From Cristatella mucedo (taxonomy: Eukaryota; Bryozoa; Phylactolaemata; Cristatellidae): DNA of 64,000 bases. Made by a program: the position numbers and the translations under genes. Below the pieces are notes generated by a model that was not told where the DNA came from, searched no databases, and saw nothing but the letters and a program-made list of their open reading frames with translations. Numbering within the stretch: the first letter of the stretch is position 1; the number at the start of each line of letters is the position of its first letter. The stretch spans positions 1,033,501-1,097,500 of the forward strand of contig WPIO01000135.1 of NCBI GenBank assembly GCA_009760855.2. The letters run 5' to 3'. Below, one piece after another: positions 1 to 12,451 of this stretch.

Positions 1-1017
1 CACGACCTTGGGGCCGAGGTCGTGAAATGCAACCGCCTTACCCAGCAAGCCATTATGGCTCACCAGCTTTTATGGCCTATATCAGCAGCACCAGGTCATG
101 GTGATGCACTCATGCTCTGTTATCCTGAGATGCACTCTGCATTGATCGAGATGCGGGGTCTAGACCTGCCACTTTTTCGATGTCAACATGTGGATGAGAC
201 CTGTAATTTGTACTTGCTTCGGTGCCGATTCCTTCCACCTCCTTGCACGACTCGAATGTGTTATCAGCTGGCGGGTTCGGCAGCTGGAAAAAAGTTGACT
301 GCACCGATTGCAAACTTTCCCGTGCACATCATCACTGGAAAGTATGGTATTTAGAAGTCGACGGCCAAGGTAGTCACTGAAAATAGCACCCGGTTGCTAG
401 GATCAGTCGATGCAGTACAATTCCCATTGAGTTAGGACCTGTCCTTCCTCGGCCAAATGTGTCTGTCGGGGTCTATTTGCCCTACTACAGACACTCGAGC
501 TCAGGTTCTTGTGCAAGCAGAGCGTCGTGCTTGCGGCCGTCGTCCTCGAGAAAGCCATGCAGAACGCCACAATGACTAGCCCCGACGTTCAGAAGGACAT
601 CATTCGCACGCCTGCTCATCATCTGGTTCATAAGCATTTCGAGGACGAGTAAGCAGTCGCTGATTACTTCATTATGGCAAGAGAGGCTGAGTGTGAGCAA
701 GGAGAAGGAGGAAGAGGAGCGTGTAAATCGTGTAAATCGCTTCGGTCAGGTCCAGACTGGTGTGCTGCACGAGCGACTCGTCGACCTTAAGCAAGTGACA
801 AACATCTGAGCCGATACTATGTGCACGGCAATCTTTGATGTGCAGACCAGTCTTAGTTGTGTGATTGCCAATTGTCGCAGACAGGGATGGTGCAGCCAGT
901 CAGGGCGGTGAAATGAATGGTCTGATAGCGTTGATCGATAAACTGAAACGCTGGCGTACTACTGGCATTGTTGAGCACACAAGCTCCAGCTGGCCCTGGT
1001 GCAGCCGTCATGGATAG

Positions 1018-1090
1018 CTTAATAATAATAATACAGTTGATAAAGCACCATCAGAGAACTCAGTCTCTTTCTAGGTACTTTACAAGCTTC
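1018..1090 (-). mobile_element. LINE family A 3'-tail fragment
   Basis: Starts with a TAA/ATT microsatellite, then the reverse complement of the conserved family A tail (a hairpin with an AAAGCGCC-type stem around AGAGA-TTCTCT). Severely truncated. The rest of 1-2558 shows no exon that I recognise. Confidence 0.55.
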
Positions 1091-1139
1091 CCCAACACTT
1101 TTTGTGTGGGCGTTTTGCTTATTGTTTAAGTGGACGTAA

Positions 1140-1617
1140 TGCCGGGTTTACACGAGAGTGCTTCTATTTTACTGCGGTCTTTCTTTTTTGTAGGAAGTTT
1201 ACACGGCCAGTCATCCTCTAAGTCTTGCTTCCTGGTAGCTCCACCCCATGGTCTGGCGAGATGCCCCTCCCGATGAATTTTAATCTTCCACGATTCTCTT
1301 CATCGATTGCCACCTCATGATCTGATTCTTGTGCGACTAGCTCATATATTCTCATAAACAGGGACTCACGTGCAGCACTTTGCCGATTTTGCCGGTCTAG
1401 TTGTCCGCCGTGCTTTTCAAAACAATCAATAGGGCGTGCCTTGATGGCACCCATGATTGGTCGTTTGCTAAGTCTTGCCAAGAAGTAGAACCATGTTTAG
1501 CTGCGGAGTCTTTGTTAAGTCGTACCTACGTCTTGGACCGGACCCATCATATTGGTGACCGATGTACACCGAGGAGTCAAGTAGGTAGGAAGCAAGACTC
1601 ACCGTGTAAACCCGGCG
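1140..1617. mobile_element. Non-autonomous DNA transposon (PIF/Harbinger-like MITE)
   Basis: Both ends carry GCCGGGTTTACACG in inverted orientation (left from 1141, right ending 1616), and TAA flanks the element on both sides (1137-1139 and 1618-1620), which fits the 3-bp TWA target duplication of PIF/Harbinger elements. It is 478 bp with no transposase-like ORF. Superfamily is inferred from the duplication length only. Confidence 0.55.
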
Positions 1618-2558
1618 TAAGAGCTAGTCCAAATAAAAAGGAGTTTTTCTTGTCTACATTGCATAAATATTATAGATGACAATTATATCTAGAAACCCAA
1701 GTTTATTGAATGTAGTTAGCAGTAGCTGTGCAAACAGTGACCGATTGTTACAATATGCCCACTGACCACAAATATCACCAACTTATTCAAGACAGCGGTA
1801 GCAGTTTTACATTCTAAAGTAATTATCATTGTATGCTGAGCTGTCTTTAAGTGCATTGAAGAGATATATAAATATAAATAGATATATATATATATATATC
1901 TGCAGTGTTGGTTGAGTTAATTTGGCCTAGCACACTTCAGGGCTAAGGATAACTGTCCTGAAATTGATGCCTTTTCTCGGAGTCATTAGATCGCCAGAGT
2001 ACGATGGTAGGTTGATCTCGATTGAGCATTTTAGCACTGAGCATTAATGCTGCTAAGCCATGCAGCCCATTTCACAGTGTATTGCATGCCTGTGATGCAA
2101 TCAATACATTATGCTCGGTAGCACCTGATGCGAAAGTTAATATGTATGAAGCTGACCAGCATATGAAGCAAAGCCCAAGCAGGTGTGATTTATCAATTGC
2201 ATTTTTTCTGAGCACCATCTAGGTTAATCGACTGACCATTTGCTGGCACCATCAGATGATACGGTAAACAGGCATCTGTGCCCTTGGCCTGAACTTGGGC
2301 AGCCAGTGCTGGGAATTCCAGCATGCCCGAATGTAGCCAGTGACAGGAACAGGATGGACCCCTCCACCAAAAAATATCTCATTGAACATTAATCGCCATT
2401 GTTTTTAGATTCTGCTCAGCAACAGTGGTGGTACCAGGGCAGGGATATCTGAATGCACTTGCTTAGAAATAAACTTGCGGGTCTTGCACTCAGATGTAAG
2501 ACGAGCTAAACGATGCTCAGATGCTCAGATGTAACGAGTTTGGTCCGCTTGCTCACAG

Positions 2559-4174
2559 GCTGGATCAGTGCATCGGCCGACGAAATCATCGGGCATTCGT
2601 CGGAGCTATGGTGCTGTTCGTCACCAACGGGTCGTACGCTACTCTGCTCATGCTGACTACCGTGTGCACGCCTGAAATGTACTACGACTGGTTTCTCATC
2701 CCTAGAGACTGCCGATTTGTGTACAGCGACTTCCTGTGAGTATACCCGGCCTGACCCTGGCTCGTGCTCGTGGCCAGCGCTCCACTAGGAGCTGTGCTGC
2801 TCACTGCACTGCTGCTCTGCACTGTGAGTGCCTTCTCTGACTGCTGGAGCTTCCCTTTCCTGATCCTAATCATTTAGTAGAAGTGTCAGTGGTCGTGTAG
2901 TGCATTGCTGTGCAACCACGTGTCTCAAGTTCTTTAGCAGCCATTATGTGCGGCATCCGATTGCACGCAAAAGGCCTACTGTGCCAGTCGTGTGCGTGGG
3001 CTAACTGAAGTGCCATGTAGCTTCTAAGAGTCGGATTTTCTCGGACAGCAGCTGGGTGACACGAGTCCACGTATGCTTTTTCAACGTGTTTGGACTTTTG
3101 GTAGAGTGAATTTCTTCCGATGGAGCTCTTCCTATGCAGTGCCCACAGACTCTTCTTTCAGATGCCAGCTGATTCACATGCGGTCTCGAATGAGAACCCG
3201 CGTCAAAGCGGTGGCAAAGAGTAGTCGTGTAAGAGGCAGGGGTAATTTGTGTGCTGTTTTGATGGAAGGCAACTGATGCCAGGAGTGGTTGTACGTCGGG
3301 CATAGCAGCATAGTGCCAGCCAGCTAACCGAACTGAGCAGTGATAGTTCTATCTTAAGAGTTTTTGATTGGGCAGCCTGAGAAACCATAGCCTTAGTAAT
3401 TTATCCTGGTACGAACTAGTCTCTTCAGGCTCTTAGTAACCATAGCAATGTGTCCGAACGTACAACTCCAAGTTATCGGCTATGCTTTGCATTTTGATTG
3501 CATTGTCAATTAATTGTTTCCTTTTGTAGGAAGAGCTCGAATCCAAACCACCTTAAAATATTGATCTACCTGATAATTTTCCCTTAATTGTACCGTGATC
3601 GGCCATGATGCCCTGCCCCCGGGCGTCGCGTGACTTGATGATGTAGCTGGTAGCTATCGGATGAATCCAGTTTGGCTTGAGCTCATCGGCTCTCCCCCCC
3701 CCCGGGCTTGTGTGCTTGTGTGATCGGCACCCTCGCTGTGAGGTCCAAACGGCAGGTCTAGTCCCAAGTGCTTGCAACTTTCTTAAGTTGTTCGTGCATT
3801 TTTGTTTCTCCACTGGCTGTTCACCGTTTGATCTCTTGATTTGCAGGAGTGCCGTGACGTTCGTTTCGTGCTGTTACTCGCTGACCGCCATCGGCCTGGT
3901 CACCGCTGTGCTTTTCCAGCAGCTTGTCCTCATCAGTCAGAATATCACACTGCAGGAGTTCAATGCAGCTGCTCGCAGAGGCTGGGTACGATGGATGGTT
4001 GTGGTGACAAACAATGCCAATAACCGTGGTTTCAGGCAAAACTGGCTTGACTTTCTTAGCTCCAGGCGGAGGTATCAGCATCACAGGCCTGCTGCTGCTG
4101 ACCACCACTCTAAGCTTGATAGCCGTGCCACTGATTTCGAGGTCAATGGTGAGGCTGTCCATGCCAGTAGGTGA
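2559..4174 (+). CDS. ZDHHC23: ZDHHC23-like DHHC palmitoyltransferase, C-terminal exons (5' partial)
   Basis: Integral membrane protein S-acyltransferase that transfers palmitate to cysteines of client proteins; only its C-terminal half is present. Exons are 2559-2735 and 3847-4174 (stop), joined in phase after CT|G. The first follows a cacag acceptor and opens with LDQCIGRRNHRAF, which matches the end of the DHHC cysteine-rich domain just after the DHHC-x-W motif. A hydrophobic segment (AMVLFVTNGSYATLLML) is TM3. The second exon gives TM4 (AIGLVTAVLFQQLVLI), a TTxE-like stretch (NITLQEF) and a PaCCT-like tail (NNRGFRQNWLDFL) that ends the protein as in vertebrate ZDHHC23. The catalytic DHHC cysteine should be in an upstream exon, which I could not find in bases 1-2550. 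The intron (1,111 bp) starts GTGAG and ends TTGCAG. Family assignment rests on remembered ZDHHC23 sequence; another DHHC paralogue is possible. Confidence 0.82.
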
Positions 4175-6293
4175 GGCAGCAGCAGGTCAGCAAAATCCTC
4201 TCGATCTGCTGATGTGGAATATGGGCATAGCATTATCATCGAGAAGTAATTCAAGTTGTCACGTTGACTTGTGAAGCTGCGTCTTGTCTGACAAACTGCC
4301 TAGATAGTCATCAGCTTTCTGAGCTTGGATTATGACTCGCCAAAGTAAGCTGGACATGCCATGACTAGGATACATCATAGGCAGAGCAGTAACTCAGCAC
4401 CCGGATCTGCCGAGTTACTGCACCCACCAGCGTTACTTGCAATGGCATTGCCATATGCTGCTGCTGCTGCTACTGCAGAAGTGGAACAATATGGCAGTAG
4501 GCTCCCCTAAATTGGTCAAGATATTCGGCGGCCAATCGGTGTTTTTGTTTTAAACAGCTTTGTAAATACGCTAGCACTCGTTTGTGTAAGTGTCTATTTG
4601 CTGCTACCGTCAGCTCGAAACTCGCACGAGGACTGAGTTTGTTACGATTTCCATGTTTTTGCTAGCAATGCCATTTTTTGTGCCTCGATGCACCCCATTT
4701 TTGATTGCGAACTGGATTGCTGTGGATGACAGCACTGTGTGGTGTCAGCTGCTGCTGTGCACCCTTCATTCGAAGGATTGTCTCCTCGTGTAGAGCTTGC
4801 AACTTTCATCGGCTAATGCGCCATTCGTGTTCAACTGGTGCTAGAAGCAGTGGCCTCCTTTGCAGAGGCCACTGTATCTGCCGAATAGTAAGCAGATTTG
4901 ACTGAGATTTATGCAACATATCAATCTGTTTGGCGCCGTATCAAGGGCTGAGATTTGCTCATTCAATGGAGTGCTATTTGAACATATCAGGTCATAATCA
5001 TGTTTATTCTGCCCAGAATATGAAGGCCATATCGAAGAGCACTTAATCATAAATGCATTTTTCCTTGCAAGCGGTGCCATAGAAAAATGCAGCTCAGTTG
5101 CCTTCAGTTTAGAAATAAAAGTATTTATACATTAATAGAAATAATAAATAAACCGGGCAAACTCCAAGCCATTATTCCTACCAACCTAGTCATTCCTTTC
5201 GTGGATTTTTTCTGCCCATGATATGGATTGATGCTAACACCAGGTGCTCGATTCTTAACAGTGCTGCTGATGACCAAAGGGCTGTTTCGCTTCTTCCGTT
5301 CTTCTCAAGGGATTCATGAAAAGGTTTTTTAAACCGAAGTAGCGCCTCACAATTGAATGGCTGATCTTGAAATTTTAGTGTCGAAGCGTTAATTACTTTA
5401 ACTCACCGAGTCTGTGCTTTTCGACAAGATGCACTACAGACACTTCGATTGATAACGATGGCATACATTTCTCTGTTTACGGATGTTGGTGAACTGTAAA
5501 TAAAACCTACATTGTAGTAAACGTTTATAGGGACCTCGTAGCGCTCGAAATGAAGAATGTCGAAGCTTCGACAACGGGAGTCAAACCCGTGATCACCGAA
5601 ACCTCAGGCCACAATCGTCCCAGCTCATCCAATTTGACCGAAGAGGCCTTGACAATGCATTAAACTACCCAGCGCAGAGATTGCCGAGCTCAGAGTAAGA
5701 ATTATCATTGCACAAGGAGTCTTTTTTCCGAATTACCCGTCGAACGGAAATTCCCAAGAGGGTGTGAGGCAAACCCATTGTATCTAGTTTACTCCAGTAA
5801 AGTTGTATGACCCCCAGAACGCCCCTCAGGCAAAGTGAAGGTTCAGCACTCCCCTAAAAGTTCCAGCCTCACAAAATCTGTCCCATAAAGCCAAACGTCA
5901 TTTGACACAAGTCTTGGTTTATGCTTAACCAAGCTGCTGTAGGCGATTTTAATCTTTTTCGCACAAGATAACTTATATTCAAAGCAGTTCGACTGAAGTC
6001 CATCAGCCGTAAGACCGAGTGCAGACATTTCGCCTCGAGGGGGGAAACAGTCCTTGAAGTTGTGTGTTGCTGGCCCAATGCTCCTCTGATTGAGCCATCC
6101 TGAATATAATTTGAAGGTATACTAGAGCTGAAAGTAATGTCTTCGAATTTCAACTTGAGTGCTTGAGCCGAATTTCGCTATACAAGCCGATTAAGTGTGT
6201 TCGTTATGCTTTTAATGGCAATTGGCTGCCGATCAGCACTTGTTTGACCTGTTGCGGTCAGAGGCAATGTCTGCTACTCCAAAGGTCAAGGTA
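4175..6293. other. Intergenic, no gene recognised
   Basis: Presumed 3' UTR of the ZDHHC23-like gene in the first kilobase, then AT-rich DNA. A stretch near 5576-5650 (ggagtcaaacccgtgatcac) looks like a decayed tRNA-derived SINE in reverse. Nothing else is supported. Confidence 0.5.
5114..5152 (+). terminator. Candidate poly(A) signals downstream of the ZDHHC23-like gene
   Basis: AATAAA occurs at 5114-5119, 5143-5148 and 5147-5152, about 0.95 kb after the stop codon at 4174. No other gene sits between, so these could end a long 3' UTR. AT-rich DNA makes chance hits easy. Confidence 0.3.
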
Positions 6294-6550
6294 GATAATA
6301 ATAATATATTTGCATAGCGCCCTTAGAGAATTGAACCTCTTTCTAAGCTCCTCACATATGCGGTAAGCATATGCCAGACTGAATGATTACTGACAACATT
6401 CGAACATGTCATTAAGTATTACATTGTTAGATGTGACATGCACAGGGTCAACACTTAGCTGTGGTTAGTAGCAGCAGCACAGTGTCAGCACGCAGAAGCA
6501 CACAAAGAACGACTCACAAGGACCCATCAAATGCTGCAATAAGCATGAGT
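6294..6550 (-). mobile_element. LINE family A 3'-end copy
   Basis: Reverse-oriented 3' UTR: a TAA-rich tail, the hairpin region, then the family landmarks read in reverse (acatgcacagggtcaac, acagtgtcagcacgcag, gacccat). No coding part remains. Confidence 0.65.
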
Positions 6551-7875
6551 TTTGTAAGCTTCTTTTGTCTACCAGTAAAACTGAGCAAGCGAAAACTCGG
6601 TGCCCCGGCGGAAGGAACACGCGGAAAACGTTTCTCGTGTAGCAGGTGACACGATGCCATCTGGCAGACGGATGACACCCTGCCGCGAGAGCTGAGCAGA
6701 GGTCAAACAAGCTGACGCCGCTGCAGCTCGGCAGACGCATGGATAACTTACTCCCGCAAGCAGTCCGGTGCACCAATGTTCGAGATCCCTAACCAATCGA
6801 ATGTATTGCGTGAACGGCTTTTGGCAGGGGTTCCAAGTAAAGGGATAATTTCAAAATGGCGAACGACCGAAAACTGTGCGGTAAAGAGTCGGTGGCAATC
6901 GGTCAGTTCGATCAAGTGAAAGTTCACAGTACACCATTACATATGCAACCTTTTTTGCTTGCATTTTTATCTTTTCGGCATATGCACTGTGCCTGAAAAC
7001 AGTTTAGTTCTGTTGGGTTTTTATGTACATGTCATATTTTTTAATTATTAATTCACCACAGAAGAGAGGCCAACTGTCTTGTTGTATTTTTTCAATAGTG
7101 TGTGCAGCTCGGCTTGAGCTGCCATAATTGGCATCCACTTAGGATCATTATCGAGAGCCAGCAATTGCCTGTACATTATATTAAATTTCAGACGTTTTTT
7201 TCATGGGCCTCAGACACCGCCTTTCACAGTACTCGCTCACGCCTATGTGTAATAGATACAGGTTGGATACATCAACATAACGTTTATACCGTATCGTAAG
7301 TCAACTCATGTAAGCAAGATAGATGCTGAAGATAATGAGTGAAGGATATTTTACAATCTTAAGACTAAGTGAACCCTATCGATCGAGACGAAGTGGCCCA
7401 ATGAGCTGGCGTCCCAAAGAATTCCTCCAAGTTCGAGGAGTGGAACGAACCCTAAATGACCAATCAACGACAGTGCGAAGGCGTGGCGTGCCTTAGGCTA
7501 ATAGTCAATCTAAGCACCAGGGGGGGGGGGAGAGTACAGCTGAAATCTCTGTCGAAGATAACAAATATCCTTGGGCGTTGTTTTGCTTGTCCGCCAACAG
7601 AATTAGTTGTAAGCATTAGGTCTGATATTCTGCAGTCTACTGGCATGAGGCCTGCCGATAGGAGTTTTTCAGAAGCCTAAACTTGAGCTCAAGTTTGTGT
7701 ACCGGAACAATGTTGTCATACGATCAATATCCCTATCCTCAGCTTAATAACTGTGAGCAGACGTTGCTTTTTTAATCACGCACCATTTATTTATAGAGCT
7801 GAGTGGTTATGTTCAAGAGCTCTTGCAAACTAAGTTTTCTATATTTTAGCGACCATTACAATAATGATTATAATG
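6551..7875. other. Intergenic, nothing recognised
   Basis: No exon, RNA gene or repeat family recognised. A G-run lies at about 7521-7530. ORFs here have no splice-site or family support. Confidence 0.4.
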
Positions 7876-8262
7876 AAAAAATGATAATAATAATAATAAT
7901 AATGCACTTCATAAAGCGCCCTCAGAGAGCTCAATCTCTCTCTCTTTCTCTAGGTGATTTACATTTGCTGCAAAGGGAAATGCAATTGAATGGTGAGTAA
8001 TATCATGCTTGATAAACAAACAAAATGAATAACATGGTTAGGGGTGACATGCACAGGGTCAGCATGCAAATGTGGTTGGTGGCAGCATGCACAGTGTCAG
8101 CACGAATAAGCACGTGAAGGACGAATCACAGGGACCCACTAAATGATGTCCTAAATAGGTGCGTTTTTAAGTTCTTTTTTGAATGCCGTCAGGTCAGGGG
8201 ATGTTCTGATGCAAGTCGGGAGGGAGTTCCAGGCCTTGGGAGCTTATGTGCTTATATGATCG
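7876..8262 (-). mobile_element. LINE family A copy, 3' end plus RT C-terminus
   Basis: Starts with an (ATA)n tail, then the shared hairpin and 3' UTR. It runs into the reverse complement of the RT C-terminal region near 8170-8262 (the stretch that reads AWNSLP in better copies). Truncated. Confidence 0.7.
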
Positions 8263-8579
8263 GCCATCTTGAATGATTATAACTTTGACTGGCAGCTCTC
8301 CACGAATTCCCAACCATACTGTTATGAAACTAGATTTTTATCAGGAAGGAGTGGTTACACACAATTTACGAGGAGAGACTGTTTGTGACTCATCTAAAAG
8401 ATATCTTGTCCGTACTGTGGCAGCACGCTGGAGCGACGCGGCTGCAAGCCACGATTCTCGGGTGACTTGCAATGGTAATAACCTAGAGGTCACGACTGGC
8501 GATCTATGTGCAGGGCAGAATCAAAAGATAAATAGTTCTGACAATTTCAAAAGCTGAAGGTCTCTAGAGAGGCGGCTGC

Positions 8580-8665
8580 GGCCTAGGCTAAATGTAAAGC
8601 GCCTAGAAAGAGATCGAGCCCTCTGGGGGCGCTTTATCAAGCGCATTATTATTATTATAGGCTCA
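8580..8665 (+). mobile_element. LINE/SINE family A tail
   Basis: Forward copy of the tail: AAATGTAAAGCGCCTAGAAA, a loop, GGGGGCGCTTTATC and an (ATT)n end. Whether its head was a LINE or a SINE cannot be told. Confidence 0.6.
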
Positions 8666-8739
8666 AACGACCCATACGAATTTGAAGATCCAAAGGGATG
8701 CCTCCTGACACGTCTCTTTGGCTCTCATTTAGGCCTGAT

Positions 8740-8740
<1 letters not shown>

Positions 8741-8816
<76 letters not shown>

Positions 8817-8820
8817 ACTC
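8741..8820 (+). repeat. (CT)n microsatellite
   Basis: Nearly pure CT dinucleotide run of about 70 bp with a slightly interrupted end (actctcactctct). Opposite-strand ORFs read through it as Arg-Glu repeats and are artefacts. Confidence 0.95.
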
Positions 8821-10071
8821 TCTGTGGAGAAAGATTCCGAAGCTACGCACAGATGCTGAGCTGCCCATAGCCCTCCCCCACCGCTCCCTATAGAATAACA
8901 AATCTTTTCGAAACAAAATGGCAGCTGGCTCGAAGAAGTGTCCCATCGACGGACCTTTTTGCTGGTTCTAATGAAATTAGATAGCCCCAGTATTTGGTAA
9001 GCTTGAGGCTGGTAGCAAGATGCTCTCAACCAAGAGACATGTTTACATCGATTCGCAAAGAAATAGGCAGCTATCATTTGCTTAGCCGCAAGCCTTTTCA
9101 GACAAAAATGCGATGGCGCCCGTTGCAAAAACAGCAGCACGCGAGTTTCGTCTGGACACCAGTTTTTAAGCAGCACACCGAAGGCCCAGCAGCCTTTTCT
9201 TTTGCTGCAGTTCAAGCGAAGTGGCAGCATCCGAGGGCCCGGAGAAGCACCTTTCAGGGTGACACCCATCGGCACTACCTGGCGAGCTCGGAGCAAGATC
9301 CTCTCGGCAAACTAACAGCCACTCTTGGGAAGTCTAGTCAGGCTAGATGCCGAATAACAGCCAGATAGCTAGCTATGTGGATGGCTGGGGGGAGGTTGCA
9401 GCGGTGCCGAGTGATGCCTTGCTGTCCGGTCGCCTTTCCGTATGCTGGCTAAAGGCCACCTGGCCCGCCTGCCCACGGACCTGACAGGCAACGGAGAAGA
9501 TCCATGAGTAAGGGAATGTCCCGCTGGCCACCCTTGCCCTTGACAGTGATTAACGTCTCCCAGTTTCGCAAGAGTTACAAAAGACCTATTATCACTGAGG
9601 GCTGCGTGGCCAGGATAGATTTTGCTTTTGTGTTTTTTTTTAGCCTGCCCAAGGAGCGATTTTGTCAGTCATTCAGCCTCCGGTCACTCGCTCGTGAACT
9701 GGCTTCTCGAACAACGACGGATCTAAAGTTATCTGGGGGATGCTTAGTGCGTTACTAGCCATCCTCAGCTTTAGTCGATGACCTGAAAGTTAGGTTCACT
9801 TTTGCGGATGACGCCGCAAGATGAGCATACTTGGATTGCCGTGGCCTATTTGGGTATTAGTGCCTTTAGCTAAAGTTAGTCAGTCGACGCATTCAATCCG
9901 ACCCCAGTTGGCAGCCGAGAACGATGCCAGGTGCTGCTTGATTATAGCGGTATCGCGTGGAAGTAATATTCGCTTCCAGCTTGATGCTACTATCATTCAA
10001 TATAGAGGGAACAACAGAGAAGCGTCATCTTGGCCGATAAACTAGAAAGAGCCAAGTGCCGTTTTTTACTG
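8821..10071. other. Intergenic, nothing recognised
   Basis: Several open frames (for example 8994-9368 plus) but none has splice sites or family similarity that I recognise. Confidence 0.4.
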
Positions 10072-10132
10072 TGTATAAGCTCCCCGTCCCCCCCAAAATT
10101 TGGGGTCAGATAATGGAGAGGGGGCTTATACA
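10072..10132. mobile_element. Tiny palindromic MITE-like element
   Basis: 61 bp beginning TGTATAAGCTCCC and ending GGGGGCTTATACA, so the ends are inverted repeats with one mismatch. The centre is CCCCAAAATTTGGGG. No clear target duplication was seen. Confidence 0.4.
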
Positions 10133-10414
10133 TGGGAAGTTACTTTTTTGCTTTAATATTGCAAAATCTAGTTTAGCCGTTAAATCTAGTTATACTAATC
10201 TGCCAAGTAAACGGCTCAAAACGTTAAAAAGTCCTAAAAGACTATCATAAATTGTCAATAATAAAAAAGAATTTGTGACCATCTTCATGTCGGACAATTT
10301 GATTTGAAGGGTGATACATTTTCAGCTTTGGTATAACTTTTGAAAAGAAGTACCTATGTTCGGCGGTAGTTATTTTAACAGAGCTGTGCAGTTGCCGCAA
10401 GTTACTTTCAAATA

Positions 10415-10560
10415 AGCGAGCTGGTTTGGTCTGGCGGTTAAGGTGCTCGCCCCGACCAAGGTCTGACTGAGGTCGTGGGCTCGAGCCACCGAAGCATATG
10501 TGAAGCGCCTGAATAGAGATTCAGTTCTCTTGGGGCGCTACATAAATGAATTCTATTTTT
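10415..10560 (+). mobile_element. tRNA-derived SINE with LINE family A tail
   Basis: Pol III box A-like GGTCTGGCGGTTAAGG and box B-like GGTCGTGGGCTCGAGCC sit 40-50 bp apart. The 3' end carries the same hairpin tail as the LINE copies (GTGAAGCGCC ... GGGGCGCTACATAAATG). A shared tail is how SINEs are recognised by a partner LINE reverse transcriptase. Confidence 0.7.
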
Positions 10561-11850
10561 TTACAAGTGGTAAAAGTTTCTTCGCACTCAGTTGAACTAG
10601 CTCATTATCAAATTAAATGCATTTTCACCTCTGTCTCAGGCTGACCATTTAAAAAGTAGTAAGAATTAAAGAAAAGTTTTGATATTATTAGCCGTCAAAT
10701 AAAAAGTAACGGCTCTAATGACCAATATTGTGCCATATACATAGGTTTCTCTGCTGCAATTGCTATACTATGAAAGAGTTTATTTGTATAGTGTATTATT
10801 AAGCTCCAAAATAATCTTTGCACGCTCTTTGCTCAAGCTTTTGGCAGCACTTCTGCTGCTCAGAGAAACTTCACGCAAACAATAGTATACTTCGCAAACA
10901 ATCATGATTACTACATGCATTCAGCTTGAAAGTATCTGTTGATAATTAGATGCAAATGTTGGCATTATACCTTAGAAATCCATGTTTTTTAAAGATGACC
11001 ATCATTCGGTGTGTATCCTTGTCAATTGCGACTACTAACAATGATAAGGTTGCACAATTGAAGCAGTCAAGCCAGAAGCTGACCGTGACCTTAATAATAA
11101 AAATCAAGATAATGTTCGACACTCCCTTAGGTAATTTCAGTCTATGGCTCAAATTTCCTTCTTTCCGAACAGGGACTAACTCACACTGTAAAAACTCGCA
11201 GTTCCGAGCCGAGGTTCTGCTCAGTAGCATACCTTAGTAAGACTACCAAAGAACACAGTCAGAAGCCCAGTGGACATCCACAGTATGGCTAGTGGATTAT
11301 TCTTCAAATTTATAATATTTTATGGTCAAGCGTCATGCTTCTGAAAGAGACCAAAATTGCAACCCCAGGCGGATATTGGGGGCAAAGTAAAATGGTTGCT
11401 CTGTAATTCAAAGTCTGACACAAGCGTCAAGAAGCTGAAACAGCTGCAATAGTTTCGTATTGTTCTTGAATCTTGTTCTAAGAAAGGCATATCTGCTGTG
11501 CATTTATTTTTCTTGGAGACTGAAGGTAAGAGGCTAAAATCCTCAGAGCAGTGACAATGCTGACTGTTCTATTTGTGCAGGTCTCTCCTTGCCGCTGACC
11601 CTCCACGCCGCTGTCTCCCTCGCCGGTGTCCCCTCATGCCGAACGCCCCCTAGCCGAATGCCCCCCTCGCCGCACGCCCTCTCTTGCTACCGCTCAAGAC
11701 ACTTTTTCTTAGCCGCCTTTGGTTGCTACTTCGATGGTTAATTATTTAATCGATTTGTATGATTCTTCTGGTGCTTAAGTTGTCCATCTTATTTCCGCTC
11801 TTCTGCTTAATACGTCTTTTGTTGGCCACCATCGTGCATCAAGGGGTACG
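10561..11850. other. Intergenic, nothing recognised
   Basis: AT-rich. The two overlapping ORFs at 10946-11237 on opposite strands have no recognisable family. A short C-rich patch with a GCCGAANGCCCCCT-type repeat lies at about 11635-11690. Confidence 0.4.
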
Positions 11851-11889
11851 GACATTTCCCCCTGGGGTAAGACATTGCCCCCCCCCCGC

Positions 11890-12044
11890 TATGGTTTAGG
11901 GTTTAGGTTTTAAGGTTTAGTGTTTAGAGTTTGTAGGGTTTAGGGTTGAGTGTTTTAGGATTTAGTGGTTAGGGTTTTAGGGTTTAGAGTTTAGGGTTTT
12001 TAGGGTTTTAGGGTTTTAGGGTTTAGGTTTTAGGGTTTAGGGCG
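11890..12044 (+). repeat. Degenerate TTTAGGG-type tract
   Basis: About 150 bp of imperfect GGGTTTA/GGGTTTTA units (agggtttagggtt and variants). It resembles plant-type telomere repeat, but the copies are irregular and animals normally use TTAGGG, so a degenerate minisatellite is as likely as a former telomere. Confidence 0.7.
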
Positions 12045-12390
12045 GGCTGCGACTCCGCGCCTAAATCCAGCCTTGCTCGTATTCCGCGCTTTAATTAGTG
12101 CGTATTAGGGAGTAACTAGATCTCTTGAGCTCGAGTTATACTCAGTAGACCTCTGAGGCTCAGTGCTCAGTTGCAGGAATGCGCGGCACGCCTTAGCGCT
12201 CGAGCGCTTTGACAGGTACGAACTCGTGCCTGGCGGCGTCGAGCGGGACTGAACTCCCGCGGGACCAAACTGCATAGCTCGCCGCTGCCGCCGCCGCAGC
12301 CGCTGTAACCACCGCCACTCGCTCCTTGAGAAACCATTCTCCCAGTACATCCAGTCTTCTAATCATACTGAGTTGATTTTATTTTAATAA

Positions 12391-12448
12391 AGCGTGAACT
12401 TCATTTGGTCGTTTATATTTATATACATGATCAAATGAAGTTCACGCT
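12391..12448. repeat. 17-bp perfect inverted repeat with 24-nt loop
   Basis: Left arm AGCGTGAACTTCATTTG (12391-12407) and its exact reverse complement at 12432-12448. It sits immediately before a long TA array. Confidence 0.9.

Positions 12449-12451
<3 letters not shown>

Noticed and set aside
10415-10500. Functional tRNA gene
   Set aside because: Box A and B are present but no acceptor stem closes, and it continues into a SINE body with a LINE tail.
11890-12044. Active telomere or chromosome end
   Set aside because: Units are irregular and unique sequence continues on both sides.
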